Source of the DNA: Bradyrhizobium sp.
GTDB taxonomy: Bacteria > Pseudomonadota > Alphaproteobacteria > Rhizobiales > Xanthobacteraceae
Length of the DNA: 64,000 nt
Assembly (NCBI RefSeq): GCF_027307225.1
Contig: NZ_DAHUXJ010000057.1
Span: 27,980-91,979 of the forward strand
Reading direction: 5' to 3'
Every line of letters begins with the position of its first letter. The first letter of the stretch is position 1. Of this stretch, positions 8,394-17,429 are shown piece by piece. The notes beneath the pieces were generated by a model that was not told where the DNA came from, ran no database searches, and saw only the letters and a program-made list of their open reading frames with translations. Both the position numbers and the translations under genes were made by a program.

Positions 8394-9475
8394 GGCGATA
8401 CCTCCCCGACCGACCATGGCAAGGTTTGACCGCCCTGAAACACCACGACTTCGGTGTCTTCCACCGCAACCGCGGCCATCACCGGCTGCTCGCGCCTTTC
8501 GAGAGAGATCGTGCCGCGGTTCAGTTCGAGGCCGTAGAACTTCGCGCCATTGACGGAGGCAAAGGCCTCGAAGCAATCCAGCGCGCCCTCCTCATCGAAT
8601 ACCTGCACATAGGTCTGCAGCGCCGTGGCGCCGCCGAACACCCCGGCCGAACAACATTCGGCTTCCTTGGCGGTGCGGCGATGCGGCGCGGTGTCGGTCC
8701 CGATGAAGAAGCAGGTGTCGCCCGAGGTCACCGCCTTGCGCAATGCAAGACGATGCCGCTCGCGCTTGGCGACCGGCAGACAATAAAGGTGCGGACGCAG
8801 CCCACCCTGAAACAACGAGGTACGGTTGATGACGAGATGATGCGGCGTGATCGTGCCGGCCGTGTGCGAACGATGGGCGCGCACGATGTCGACGGTCTCC
8901 GCGGTCGTGACGTGCTCGATCACGACCTTCAGGCCTTGATGCCGTTTGAGCATCGGCAGCAGGCTCTGCTCCATGAACACCGCTTCGCGATCAAAGATGT
9001 CGACCGCGGGATCGGTGGCCTCGCCATGGATCAGGACCGGCATGCCGATTTTTTCCATGCGTGCCAGCACCGGCGCCAGCGCCGGAATGTCGGTCACGCC
9101 GTGATGCGCGTTCGTAGTGGCGCCTGCCGGATAGAGTTTCGCGGCAACCCAGGCGCGATCCCTAAATCCCTTCTCGATTTCGTCCGGCGAAGTCGCGTCG
9201 GTGAGATAGCAGGTCATCAGCGGCTGGAAGTCGGAAATCGCCGCACGCGCCACCAGGATCCGGTCGCGATAGGACTTGGCGGCCGCAACTGTCGTCACCG
9301 GTGGCACCAGGTTGGGCATGATGACGCCACGGGCGAACTGCCCTGCAGTAAACGGCAGCACCGCCTGGAGCATCGCACCATCACGCAAGTGAACATGAAA
9401 ATCGTCAGGCCTGCGGATCGTGATCTTGTCGACGCGCCTGGGTGCTGCTTTTTCGAATAATTCGGTCACGCTCAT
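8390..9475 (-). CDS. pyrC: dihydroorotase, class II (PyrC type)
   Basis: A 361-residue Zn amidohydrolase that interconverts dihydroorotate and N-carbamoyl-L-aspartate. The metal motif HVHLRDG is at about 27-33, MPNLVPPVTT at about 53-62, and the carbamylated lysine Lys113 lies in AAKLYPAGATT. The sequence is of the E. coli PyrC class, not the PyrB-associated class I. Its start overlaps the upstream hydrolase stop by 4 bases and its stop overlaps the pyrE start by 4 bases. Beside a ureido-hydrolase it may work in the hydrolytic, degradative direction. Confidence 0.94.
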   Translation of the reverse strand: MSVTELFEKAAPRRVDKITIRRPDDFHVHLRDGAMLQAVLPFTAGQFARGVIMPNLVPPVTTVAAAKSYRDRILVARAAISDFQPLMTCYLTDATSPDEIEKGFRDRAWVAAKLYPAGATTNAHHGVTDIPALAPVLARMEKIGMPVLIHGEATDPAVDIFDREAVFMEQSLLPMLKRHQGLKVVIEHVTTAETVDIVRAHRSHTAGTITPHHLVINRTSLFQGGLRPHLYCLPVAKRERHRLALRKAVTSGDTCFFIGTDTAPHRRTAKEAECCSAGVFGGATALQTYVQVFDEEGALDCFEAFASVNGAKFYGLELNRGTISLERREQPVMAAVAVEDTEVVVFQGGQTLPWSVGEVSP

Positions 9476-10764
9476 TGGACGGCCTCTTCGATCGCAGCCC
9501 GCATTACCGCGATTCCGGCGACAAAATCATCCAGATTCATCGACTCTTTCGGGTTATGCGAGCCATTTTCGTTGCGCACGAACACCATTGCTGAGGGAAT
9601 ACCGGCATTGGCGAACACCGCAGCATCGTGCCCGGCTCCGCTCGGGATCTCCTCATCCGGCAGGCCGAGCGCCTGCGCGGACTTTCGCAGCCTACGAACC
9701 CATTCGGCATCCATGGTGGCTGGCGCGGATTCCAGGCGGCGGTCGAAAGCGAATTCCACGCCGCGCTCTTCGGCGATGAGATTGCACTCGGAACGGAACA
9801 AATCGTAGAAGCCCTCGAGCGTCTCCTTGCTCTGGCTGCGCACCTCGAAGCTGAACGACACCTTTCCCGGAATGCGCGCGATCGCATGTTCCGTGGGATC
9901 GGTCCCGAAGACGCCCGACGTCACTACCACGTCCCGCCCGCGCTCCAACAGCGTACGCCAGTGGCGGTCGAGATGGGTCATGAGTTCGGCCACCGCAAAC
10001 ACGGCATCGTGCCGCAGCCAGCGTGGCACCGCGCCGGAATGCCCGGCCTCGCCGAGGCATTCGACCGTCCGATGCCGCACATTACCGCGGATGCCCGTCA
10101 CGATGCCGACCGGAAGTTCCCGCGCGACCAGCACCGGCCCCTGTTCGATGTGAAGCTCGACCCAGGCGGCGACGCGCTTGGCATCGAGCAACGGCTCACC
10201 CCTTTCAATGCGCGCAACGTCGGCGCCGACCGTGCGCATGCAGTCGGCAAGCACGAGGCCGTCGCGATCCCTTACCCTCAAGTCTTCGGCTGTGAGTTTC
10301 CCGAACAGCGCAAGCGAGCCCATATAGGCCTTGCCGAAACGGGAGCTCTCCTCGCCGCGCAAACCGAACAGCTTGATGGTTCGGCGCGGTGTGATGTTGT
10401 CGCGTTTCAAACGCGCCAGCACCGCAAGACCGGCGACCACGCCCGCCGCGCCATCGAAATTGCCGCCCTGCGGTACCGAATCCAGATGCGATCCGCAGGC
10501 GAGGAACGGCAGATCCGGCTCGCTGCCGGGAAGCGTGACCACCAGATTGGCGCCGGCGTCGCGCGCCGCCTCCAGGCCCAATCGGCGCGCCCTGGCCTCG
10601 ACGATATCCAACGCGTTTGACTCGCGCCCGCTGTAGCTTTCGCGGGTGACGCCAACGCCGTCGAACGATGCGGTGCGGAGCGCGTCGAACAGCTCTCCGG
10701 CCAACAAGCGGTCCTCCGCGTTATCGACAAAGACGTTTCGATTTTGAGTATCTGGCGTCGTCAT
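9472..10764 (-). CDS. M20-family N-carbamoyl amino acid amidohydrolase; probable ureidosuccinase
   Basis: A 430-residue Zn-dependent hydrolase of the allantoate amidohydrolase/HyuC family. Visible motifs are GSHLDSV (about 91-97), GNFDGAAG (about 101-108), the metal-binding GEESSRF and the dimer-domain HIEQGP. A longer frame runs upstream, but the ATG at 10764 overlaps the pyrD stop in ATGA, as at the other joints of this operon. Family members remove the carbamoyl group from N-carbamoyl amino acids, releasing ammonia and CO2. Its place between dihydroorotate dehydrogenase and dihydroorotase points to N-carbamoyl-L-aspartate as substrate; that assignment is inference. Allantoate is the main alternative. 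Confidence 0.85.
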   Translation of the reverse strand: MTTPDTQNRNVFVDNAEDRLLAGELFDALRTASFDGVGVTRESYSGRESNALDIVEARARRLGLEAARDAGANLVVTLPGSEPDLPFLACGSHLDSVPQGGNFDGAAGVVAGLAVLARLKRDNITPRRTIKLFGLRGEESSRFGKAYMGSLALFGKLTAEDLRVRDRDGLVLADCMRTVGADVARIERGEPLLDAKRVAAWVELHIEQGPVLVARELPVGIVTGIRGNVRHRTVECLGEAGHSGAVPRWLRHDAVFAVAELMTHLDRHWRTLLERGRDVVVTSGVFGTDPTEHAIARIPGKVSFSFEVRSQSKETLEGFYDLFRSECNLIAEERGVEFAFDRRLESAPATMDAEWVRRLRKSAQALGLPDEEIPSGAGHDAAVFANAGIPSAMVFVRNENGSHNPKESMNLDDFVAGIAVMRAAIEEAVQ

Positions 10765-11723
10765 GTCGGGGGACTTAGCCAGGCGAGATCCTGATCGTCG
10801 GCCTCCTCGATCACGACGCCATGAACGAGGTCGGTCACGCTCGTGATCTCGCGTTGCAGACAGAACATCTCGAGGCCGTCGATGATACCGACCATCGCCG
10901 CCGGTTGAAGGAAGGTAGCGGTGCCGATCTGAACGGCGGTCGCGCCGGCGAGCATATACTCGATCGCATCCTCGGCGGAAGAAATGCCGCCGCAACCGAC
11001 GATCGGAATCTTGACGGCCTTGGCGCACTGAAACACCTGCCGCACCACGATCGGCTTGATCGCGGGTCCGGACAGACCGCCCATGATGTTGCCGAGGCAT
11101 GGCTTGAACGTCTTCAAGTCAATCGCCATCGACAGGAAGGTGTTGGCGACCACGACTGCGTCCGCACCGGCGCCTTCCGCCGCCCGCGCGACTTCGGCGA
11201 TGTCGCCAGTGTTGGGCGTGAGCTTGACCCACAACGGCAGCTTGGTAGCGGCGCGCAGCTGGTGCGTCACCTTCTCGGCCGACTCCGCTCGCATCGCAAA
11301 CGCCTTGCCGTCCTCCTCGATGTTCGGGCAGGAAATATTGGCTTCGATGGCTGAAACGCCTGGCAGTGACAGTTCCGCCGCAAGGCTGGCAAATCCTTCG
11401 GCCGTCGGCGCGGAAATACTGACCACCAGAGGTGGCTCATAGGCGGCGTATTGCGGGATGATCTTCTCAATGAAATGCGGCACGCCCTTGGAGGGAATTC
11501 CGATCGCGTTGATCAGGCTGCCCGGCCGCTCGACCACGCGGGGCAGCGGATTTCCGGCACGCAATTCCCGCGTCACGGTCTTGGTCACAAAGGCGCCGAG
11601 GCGGTTGAAGTCGATGACCTTGTCGAGACCTTCGGCAAAGGTGCCCGATGCCGGCATCACCGGATTGCGAAGCTTGAGCCCGCCGACATTGACGGAGAGG
11701 TCGATCGAAAAAGGCTTGATCAT
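10761..11723 (-). CDS. pyrD: dihydroorotate dehydrogenase, class 1B catalytic subunit
   Basis: A 320-residue FMN enzyme. The catalytic base is Cys132 in NISCPN, diagnostic of class 1 enzymes; class 2 membrane enzymes have Ser. The next gene is its FAD/2Fe-2S partner PyrK, which makes this class 1B (NAD-linked). The ATG at 11723 overlaps the pyrK stop in ATGA; an earlier in-frame start at 11765 lies inside pyrK. Most alphaproteobacteria use the class 2 quinone enzyme for biosynthesis, so an NAD-linked enzyme here may reduce orotate. Confidence 0.92.
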   Translation of the reverse strand: MIKPFSIDLSVNVGGLKLRNPVMPASGTFAEGLDKVIDFNRLGAFVTKTVTRELRAGNPLPRVVERPGSLINAIGIPSKGVPHFIEKIIPQYAAYEPPLVVSISAPTAEGFASLAAELSLPGVSAIEANISCPNIEEDGKAFAMRAESAEKVTHQLRAATKLPLWVKLTPNTGDIAEVARAAEGAGADAVVVANTFLSMAIDLKTFKPCLGNIMGGLSGPAIKPIVVRQVFQCAKAVKIPIVGCGGISSAEDAIEYMLAGATAVQIGTATFLQPAAMVGIIDGLEMFCLQREITSVTDLVHGVVIEEADDQDLAWLSPPT

Positions 11724-12592
11724 GGTAGCGCCTCCAGCAGATCGAATACCGGTCCATCCCAGCAAACCCTTCGGTTGACGATCTCGCCGCCGACGTTGAA
11801 GTCACGTACGCAGCAGTAACAAAGGCCGATCCCGCAGGCCATTTGCTGCTCCATCGCGACCTGCCCGGGCAAGCCGAACTCGATCGCAAGCCGCTGCTGC
11901 ACCCGCATCAGGCGGCTCGACCCGCAAGTAAAGAACGCATCGCATTTTCCTTCGGCGATCAGACCCCGCAGGATGCGCTCCACATTGCCCGGCCCGCTGG
12001 TCTGCTCGGCGTCGGTCACCGGCACGACATCGGCGCCATGGCCCTTGAAGAGATCCACGGAGACCAAAAGCTCCGGCCGTCGGGCACTGAAGATCGCGGT
12101 AACCTTGGTACCATTGGCCTTCGCCGCTTTGGCGAGCGGTGCCAGCGTGGCGAGCCCTGCGCCGCGTCCAATCGCCACGATGTGCCGCCATTTGGGATCG
12201 AGCGTGAAGCCTTGGCCGAGCGGCCCCATGATGTCGAGCGTGCCGCCCACCTCGATCGAATCCAGCCCCCGCGTGCCGGCGCCCGTCACCTTGTACAGGA
12301 ATTCAACCTGCCGCTTGACCGGGTCGGCGCCGTACAGACTCATCGGACGCCGCAGGAACGGATGCTCCCCGGCAGGGTGCGGACAGAGCAACTGGAAGAA
12401 CTGCCCCGGCTGCGCGGAAGCCGCAACCTCACTGCAATCGACGACCAGGTGACGATACTCGGCGTTGACGGCCGTGTTGGCTGCGACTTTGGCAACCTCC
12501 GCAGCGATGCTGGGCTTCCAGGGCGTCCGTGAAGATGCAGGCGGCGTTGCCGCCGGCTGCATCGTCACGGATGAACGATCGAGTGACATCAT
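11720..12592 (-). CDS. pyrK: dihydroorotate dehydrogenase electron-transfer subunit
   Basis: A 290-residue ferredoxin-reductase-type subunit. The flavin-binding segment FLRRPMSLYGAD is at about 79-90, a nucleotide-binding region around IGRGAGLATLAPL, and a C-terminal 2Fe-2S site with Cys253, Cys258, Cys261 and Cys277 (CGIGLCYCC then CWDGPVF). It passes electrons between NAD(H) and the FMN of PyrD. The N-terminal 30 residues, rich in Ala and Pro, are longer than usual for PyrK and the true start could be downstream, for example the Met at residue 11. It follows the MFS gene by 16 bases. Confidence 0.9.
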   Translation of the reverse strand: MMSLDRSSVTMQPAATPPASSRTPWKPSIAAEVAKVAANTAVNAEYRHLVVDCSEVAASAQPGQFFQLLCPHPAGEHPFLRRPMSLYGADPVKRQVEFLYKVTGAGTRGLDSIEVGGTLDIMGPLGQGFTLDPKWRHIVAIGRGAGLATLAPLAKAAKANGTKVTAIFSARRPELLVSVDLFKGHGADVVPVTDAEQTSGPGNVERILRGLIAEGKCDAFFTCGSSRLMRVQQRLAIEFGLPGQVAMEQQMACGIGLCYCCVRDFNVGGEIVNRRVCWDGPVFDLLEALP

Positions 12593-12608
12593 AGCCTCTC
12601 GCCAAGCA

Positions 12609-13841
12609 TCACGTCAGCTGGGCGCCGCGGCGCTCGGGGATCAAGAGCCACATCGCCAGAATGTCGAGCACATAGAGTGCAGCAAGCCCCGCGATTGCCG
12701 TTTCGAACGAATAAGCGGATGCGATTGCGCCGACGACGACAGGGCCAAATCCGCCAACGCCACGGCCGATATTGAACAGCACGTTCTGCGCCGTGGCACG
12801 CGCCGCGGTCGGGAACAATTCGCTGATCAGAGCGCCGTAGCCGCCCAGCATGCCGTTGACGAAGAAGCCCATGATCGCGCCGACCACGAGAAGCTGGATC
12901 GGATCGGTCAGGCGCGAATACACCAGCACCATGACGGCCGCGCCGAACATATAGGCGAAGAACGCGGGCCGCCGGCCGATGCGATCGGCGATATGGCCGA
13001 ACATGAAAATGCCGAGCGCCATGCCGGCGAGCGTCGCGCAGGTCCAAACTACGGACTGCGTCAGCGCAAAGCCGAAGCGGGTCGACAGATAATTCGGCAG
13101 CCAGATCATCACGCCGTAGTAGCCGAAGTTCTGCACCGAGCAGAGGATGACCATGCCGAGGCTGAGCTTGGCCGTTTCGCCGTCCTTGACGAGCAGTTGC
13201 AGCGCCGACTCCTTCGGCCGGTCTTTCGACTTCTCCACGAACACTTCAGGTTCGTGCAGCGAGGAGCGAATAAAATAGGCAGCAATCGCCGGAAACACGC
13301 CGACCGCGAACATGCCGCGCCATCCAATCACCGGCAGAAGCAACGGCGTCGCGAGGGCTGCAATCAGCACGCCCACCTGCCAACCAAGACCGACATAAGA
13401 AGATGCGCGGGCGCGCTTCGATGCCGGCCAGGCTTCCGCCACCAGCGCCATGCCGATCCCGAATTCGCCGCCGAGACCGACGCCGGCGATGGTACGATAG
13501 AGCAGAAGATCCCAATAACCCCGTGCGAACGCGCAGAGGCCGGTGAACACGGCAAATAACACGATCGTCCAGGTGAGGATGCGCACGCGCCCGAGACGAT
13601 CCGACAACACGCCGAAGCCGATGCCGCCGAGCACGGCGCCGATCAGCGTGGCTGTTACCAGCGATGCCGATTGCGCCTGTGAAAGACCGAGATCCTTTGC
13701 GATCGTTCGCAGCATGAAGCCGAGAATAAGAAGATCGAATCCATCCATCGCATAACCGATGGCGGACCCCAGCAACGCCTTCCAGGCGTTGCTGTCGATC
13801 GTGGTCGGAACGCTCTCGATGCTGTCAGCCGTGATGCTCAT
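12609..13841 (-). CDS. MFS transporter, probable carboxylate (orotate?) importer
   Basis: A 12-helix-type major facilitator of about 410 residues. Motifs are MDGFDLLILGFML in helix 1, the A-loop GVLSDRLGRVR, a second A-loop GHIADRIGRRP, and RTIAGVGLGGEFGIGMALVAE in helix 4, the pattern of the aromatic-acid/sialate symporter group. The ATG at 13841 has a clear GAGGGG ribosome-binding site 7 bases upstream; a GTG/ATG five codons earlier is less likely. It is the first gene of the pyr set, so orotate or a similar pyrimidine acid is the likely cargo. Confidence 0.87.
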   Translation of the reverse strand: MSITADSIESVPTTIDSNAWKALLGSAIGYAMDGFDLLILGFMLRTIAKDLGLSQAQSASLVTATLIGAVLGGIGFGVLSDRLGRVRILTWTIVLFAVFTGLCAFARGYWDLLLYRTIAGVGLGGEFGIGMALVAEAWPASKRARASSYVGLGWQVGVLIAALATPLLLPVIGWRGMFAVGVFPAIAAYFIRSSLHEPEVFVEKSKDRPKESALQLLVKDGETAKLSLGMVILCSVQNFGYYGVMIWLPNYLSTRFGFALTQSVVWTCATLAGMALGIFMFGHIADRIGRRPAFFAYMFGAAVMVLVYSRLTDPIQLLVVGAIMGFFVNGMLGGYGALISELFPTAARATAQNVLFNIGRGVGGFGPVVVGAIASAYSFETAIAGLAALYVLDILAMWLLIPERRGAQLT

Positions 13842-14205
13842 TTTGACACCCCTCATCGCTTGAATTTCCCCGGAGACAGCAGCTTGTCACAGCTCGGTAT
13901 CAATTACAATATTAATATCAAAAATTATACGATAAGAAAGTAAGATATTGGAAATACTAATTTTTATTCCGTCTCATTAATTGGATTTTTGGGACACCCG
14001 TGAGCAATGCTGGCGGCCGGGCACCCCCGCCGGCGGATTCTCCTGGCCGGAGTCATTCGAGCCGCCCATCCGTTGGGGCGGTTCGCTCGCAAGAAGTCGG
14101 ATCAACGTCGCTGTTCTCTCCTTCAGGCGCGCGCGCGCCCGCGCCCTCGCTTCAGAGAACGTTTCAAAATAAAAGCACAGTTCGCGGCGACGAGGCGAAC
14201 ACAAC
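13842..14205. other. gene-free stretch with AT-rich promoter region
   Basis: The part next to the MFS gene (about 13890-13980) is strikingly AT-rich for this window. It contains the perfect palindrome ATATTAATAT (13909-13918) and an AAGATATTG block at 13942. It probably holds the promoter of the minus-strand pyr operon. The rest (13980-14205) has a GC run with alternating gc around 14130. Short frames exist on both strands, but none has a ribosome-binding site or a recognisable product. Confidence 0.5.
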
Positions 14206-14240
14206 GAACAAAAGGAGGCTGCCCAACGGGCAGCCTCCTT
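14206..14240 (-). terminator. Rho-independent terminator
   Basis: A perfect 13-base inverted repeat (14212-14224 with 14228-14240, AAGGAGGCTGCCC arm, loop of 3). Read on the minus strand it is followed by TTTTGTT. It lies 22 bases after the stop of the small secreted gene at 14263. Confidence 0.85.
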
Positions 14241-14262
14241 GAACTAAGCGTGGTCCCGACGA

Positions 14263-14514
14263 CTACCACTCGCTCCAGCGATCACCGTTCCAATACCCGC
14301 GGCCCTCGTGCTCGTGAAAAATAACCCGCGGACCCGGACGCCAACCGTCCTCGTGAATGATCACCCTGGATCGGGCCGGATAGTCGAAATGTTCATGCGT
14401 GTGCCAGCAAACATTACCTGAGCAGGCGATCGCCGCGGACGCGCCTACGCTGGACAACGCGAGCAATCCTGCGCCCGCCGCCACGCCGAGCAAACTCTTG
14501 CCGATCAGTGTCAT
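14263..14514 (-). CDS. small secreted hypothetical protein, 83 residues
   Basis: Function not recognised. The ATG at 14514 has an AAGGAGAAG ribosome-binding site. The N-terminus MTLIGKSLLGVAAGAGLLAL is a typical Sec signal with cleavage near ASA-AIA. The mature part of about 55 residues has two cysteines (CSGNVC), several histidines (CWHTHEHFDY) and tryptophans, and ends GDRWSEW. The His/Cys content could bind a metal, but this is only a suggestion. A strong terminator follows. Confidence 0.75.
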   Translation of the reverse strand: MTLIGKSLLGVAAGAGLLALSSVGASAAIACSGNVCWHTHEHFDYPARSRVIIHEDGWRPGPRVIFHEHEGRGYWNGDRWSEW

Positions 14515-14744
14515 GTTGTACTTCTCCTTGGAATAGCGAACCCCGCTCCCTCCCGCCAACACCAAGCGGCGAGGAACGTTCCGATGGAACCCGGATTTGC
14601 GCCTTTGGTGGAACCAACGGAGAGCGAGAATCCTGGTTCCGCGAACGTTGCGCGGCTGCCCGACAGCACGCTGACTGTTGCATGGGAAGGCGGTCGCGCG
14701 GATCACCTCGCATGGCGGCAATTGCTTGCCGCCATTTCCAAAGC

Positions 14745-15059
14745 TCAGTGAATCGAACCGGGCTTGTGCTGGTCATGAAGCGGCCGGACGCTACGATCGG
14801 AGTTCGGCATCGTGTCCCGGCCCGAATCGCCATTGGCATCGCTGCCGCCGGACGTCGATGTGCCGCTCCCGCTGGGATTCGACCGCGCCACGCTGCCGGT
14901 GGTCGTCCCCGTTTTCGGCGCCGTTCCCGGCGTCGCCGAGCTTGCCGCCGGATCGCCCGTGATCGACCCACGGCCGCTTGGATTACCTTGCGCATGCGCG
15001 AAGTTCGTCGAGAAGACGAGGATCGCCGGCAGCAAAACAAAAAGAACGCTGGACTTCAT
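14745..15059 (-). CDS. small secreted Gly/Ser/Thr-rich protein, 104 residues
   Basis: Function not recognised. MKSSVLFVLLPAILVFSTNFAHAQ is a clear Sec signal with an AHA cleavage site. The mature part is low-complexity, rich in Gly, Ser, Thr, Asn and Asp, and probably unfolded. The ATG at 15059 was chosen because it begins the signal; the frame continues upstream without one. The ribosome-binding site is weak (GAAAGGC). Such proteins are common beside transport genes in this family, but no role can be assigned. Confidence 0.6.
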   Translation of the reverse strand: MKSSVLFVLLPAILVFSTNFAHAQGNPSGRGSITGDPAASSATPGTAPKTGTTTGSVARSNPSGSGTSTSGGSDANGDSGRDTMPNSDRSVRPLHDQHKPGSIH

Positions 15060-15203
15060 GGGCCATGCCTTTCGGTTGAGCCCGGATAACCCGCGCCCGG
15101 CAGCGAATGTTCCGAAGTACATGGTCTCCTCGCGCCGCGCGCAGCGGTCACGTTCGCTGCGCACCAGTCACCGAGCAATCCGCGCCTGCCTCAAAGCCGG
15201 TAA

Positions 15204-16499
15204 TCACGCGTCCGAGTGCAACACTCGGCCGCGTGTCTCCGGCAACGCAAAGGCGGCAAGAAAGAAAACGCCGTAGGCAGCGGCCGAAAAGATCGCGATC
15301 GCATTGGCAAGCGTCGTTGTGGTCGAGAGCGCACCTACCAGGTAAGGGAACAGCGCTCCAATGCCGCGGCCGAAATTGTAGCAAAAACCCTGACCGGAGC
15401 CCCGCAACCGTGTCGGATAAAGCTCGGTAAGAAAGGCGCCCATGCCCGAGAAATAGCCCGACGCGAAAAAGCCGAGGGGGAAGCCGAGAACCCAGAGCAC
15501 GTCATTGCTGAGCGGCAGTTGCGTGTAGAGGAGCACGACCGCGATGGCGCCAAGCGAGAAGATCAGGAACAGGTTGCGGCGGCCAATGCGATCAGCAAGC
15601 CACGCGCCTACCAGATAGCCAATGAAGGATCCGATGATCAACGCCGAGAGATAGCCGGTGGAAGAGACAATCGACAGATGGCGCTCGGTCGTCAGAAAAC
15701 GCGGCACCCAAAAGGTCACGGCGTAATAGCCGCCCTGCATTCCCGTGGCCATCAGGGACGCCAGGATGGTCGTCTTGAGAATGGGAGCCGAAAAGATCTC
15801 CCACAGCGGCGGATGTTCACCGCTTTCCATCAATTTGCGGCGCGTGTCTGCTGCAATCTCGGGCTCGGTCACATAGCGGCGCAGATAAAAGACGAGCAGC
15901 GCCGGCAGCGCACCAACGGCGAACATCCAGCGCCACGCGACGCCTCCCGGCAGCAGGGAAAACAGAATCGCCTGTGACAGAACGGCGAGGCCCCATCCCA
16001 CGGCCCAGCCGGATTGCACCGAGCCAACCGCTCGGCCGCGGTATTGCGGCCGGATGGCCTCGCCCATCAGCACCGCACCAGCCGCCCATTCACCGCCGAA
16101 CCCCAGGCCAAGAAGGGCGCGCGCGATCAGCAACTGATCGAAGCTTTGCGCGACGGCGCACACCAGCGAGAAGAACGAAAACCAGAGAATGGTGAATTGC
16201 AGGGTTCTGACTCGTCCGATGCGATCGGCAACGTAACCACCAAGCCATCCTCCGATGGCTGAGGAAAGGAGCGTCACTGTTCCGGCAAGACCGGCCTCGC
16301 CGGCGCCAACCTTCCACAGCGCGATGATCGAGCCGATCACCAGCGGGTAGATCATGAAATCCATGCCATCCAGCGCCCAGCCGGCGCCGCAAGCCCAGAA
16401 CGTCCGACGCTCGGCGGTGTTCATGTCGCGATAGAACGCGAGCAGGCTGGTGTCCTCGATCTCAGCCGTTTCGATCTGTTCGAGTTGGGCCGCTGTCAT
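15204..16499 (-). CDS. MFS transporter, sialate/aromatic-acid symporter group
   Basis: About 431 residues and 12 helices. Key motifs are GAGWALDGMDFMIYPLVIG in helix 1, the A-loop GYVADRIGRVR, ALLGLGFGGEWAAGAVLMGE in helix 4 and a second A-loop AWLADRIGRRN. The ATG at 16499 follows GGAGGAACGTCA. It is likely a proton-coupled importer of a carboxylic acid. It stands alone on the minus strand; the isomerase gene further right may be related in function but is separated by 233 bases. Confidence 0.87.
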   Translation of the reverse strand: MTAAQLEQIETAEIEDTSLLAFYRDMNTAERRTFWACGAGWALDGMDFMIYPLVIGSIIALWKVGAGEAGLAGTVTLLSSAIGGWLGGYVADRIGRVRTLQFTILWFSFFSLVCAVAQSFDQLLIARALLGLGFGGEWAAGAVLMGEAIRPQYRGRAVGSVQSGWAVGWGLAVLSQAILFSLLPGGVAWRWMFAVGALPALLVFYLRRYVTEPEIAADTRRKLMESGEHPPLWEIFSAPILKTTILASLMATGMQGGYYAVTFWVPRFLTTERHLSIVSSTGYLSALIIGSFIGYLVGAWLADRIGRRNLFLIFSLGAIAVVLLYTQLPLSNDVLWVLGFPLGFFASGYFSGMGAFLTELYPTRLRGSGQGFCYNFGRGIGALFPYLVGALSTTTTLANAIAIFSAAAYGVFFLAAFALPETRGRVLHSDA

Positions 16500-16732
16500 T
16501 GACGTTCCTCCGGCGTTTTCTTGTCGGCGCTTGAACGCCGTCTGTTGTTTCAATCCGAATCCATAAACGGTCTTTGCTGTAGCGACAACGCCTCTCGATA
16601 AGCGTATTTCAGTCCACACCGCCTGACGGGTATCCGATGATCAGTCTTATCGATCACCGACGATCAAAGCAGGTTATCGGGACCGGCGTTCCACGATTGC
16701 CTGCAAGATCGCGCCGGGGCCGCTTCAGCCCA

Positions 16733-17368
16733 TTACGGGATGCGCGTTGACAGGATCGGTGAATTTCCGGAGACAATCGCCGATTCCAACTGGTCGAGCC
16801 GGTCCTGGCCCCAGAACGGTTCGCCGCGATGGAAGTAAAACGGCGCCCCGAACAATTGCCGTTCGATCGCTTCCCGCGTCAGTCCCTCTTCGCGCGCAAC
16901 AAGTTCGGGCTCCGACGCGCGGGCCAGCAGTTCTTCGCCGTTCAGCCCGCCGGTATCAGCCAGATTGACGAGCGTGTCGGCGTCCTCGACGTTCAGTTCG
17001 TCAGCCCAGACCGCCTTGAGGCCTGCATGGACAAACGCAGTCACATCGTTTCCGTCCCTGATCGCCGCCAGCACCATGCGGTGACCGAGCGACGGATCGG
17101 CCGGATAGAATTTCGGCCACGTCACAAGCGGAATGCCGCGGATTCGTTTCCAACGTTCCATCTCGACCAGCCGATAGGACTGACGCTGCGGCGGCCGCTG
17201 GCGGACCGGCTTGCCGCCGCCCGCGGCAAACACCGCCATCAAATCGATCGGTTTGAACTCAACCCGCACGTCGTGACGTTTGGCGATATCACAAAACACC
17301 AGGCTGCCGACGTAGGACCAAAGAGAGATGAAGCTGAAGTAATATTCGACCACGGGACGCTCTGTCAT
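16733..17368 (-). CDS. 2-hydroxychromene-2-carboxylate isomerase family protein (DsbA fold)
   Basis: A 211-residue thioredoxin/DsbA-fold protein of the NahD/kappa-GST type. It begins MTERPVVEYYFSFISLWSYV; the Ser in this region replaces the CxxC of disulfide enzymes and activates glutathione. The frame is open further upstream, but the ATG at 17368 begins the domain. Known members isomerise ring-cleavage products of naphthalene-type aromatics; many paralogues have unknown substrates. It lies between an MFS gene and cbbR, both also on the minus strand. Confidence 0.8.
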   Translation of the reverse strand: MTERPVVEYYFSFISLWSYVGSLVFCDIAKRHDVRVEFKPIDLMAVFAAGGGKPVRQRPPQRQSYRLVEMERWKRIRGIPLVTWPKFYPADPSLGHRMVLAAIRDGNDVTAFVHAGLKAVWADELNVEDADTLVNLADTGGLNGEELLARASEPELVAREEGLTREAIERQLFGAPFYFHRGEPFWGQDRLDQLESAIVSGNSPILSTRIP

Positions 17369-17429
17369 ATTGGATCGCTTCCGCTCAGCTGCATCAATCC
17401 AGGATAGGCGGTGCCCACGGCCCGGGTCC

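Noticed and set aside
14120..14150. Alternating gc run as a Z-DNA or functional element
   Set aside because: It is short and of low complexity; nothing else supports a function.
13977..14204. Possible small genes on either strand in the gap before the terminator
   Set aside because: No ribosome-binding site, no known motif, and composition is driven by a GC-rich alternating stretch. I could not support either strand.
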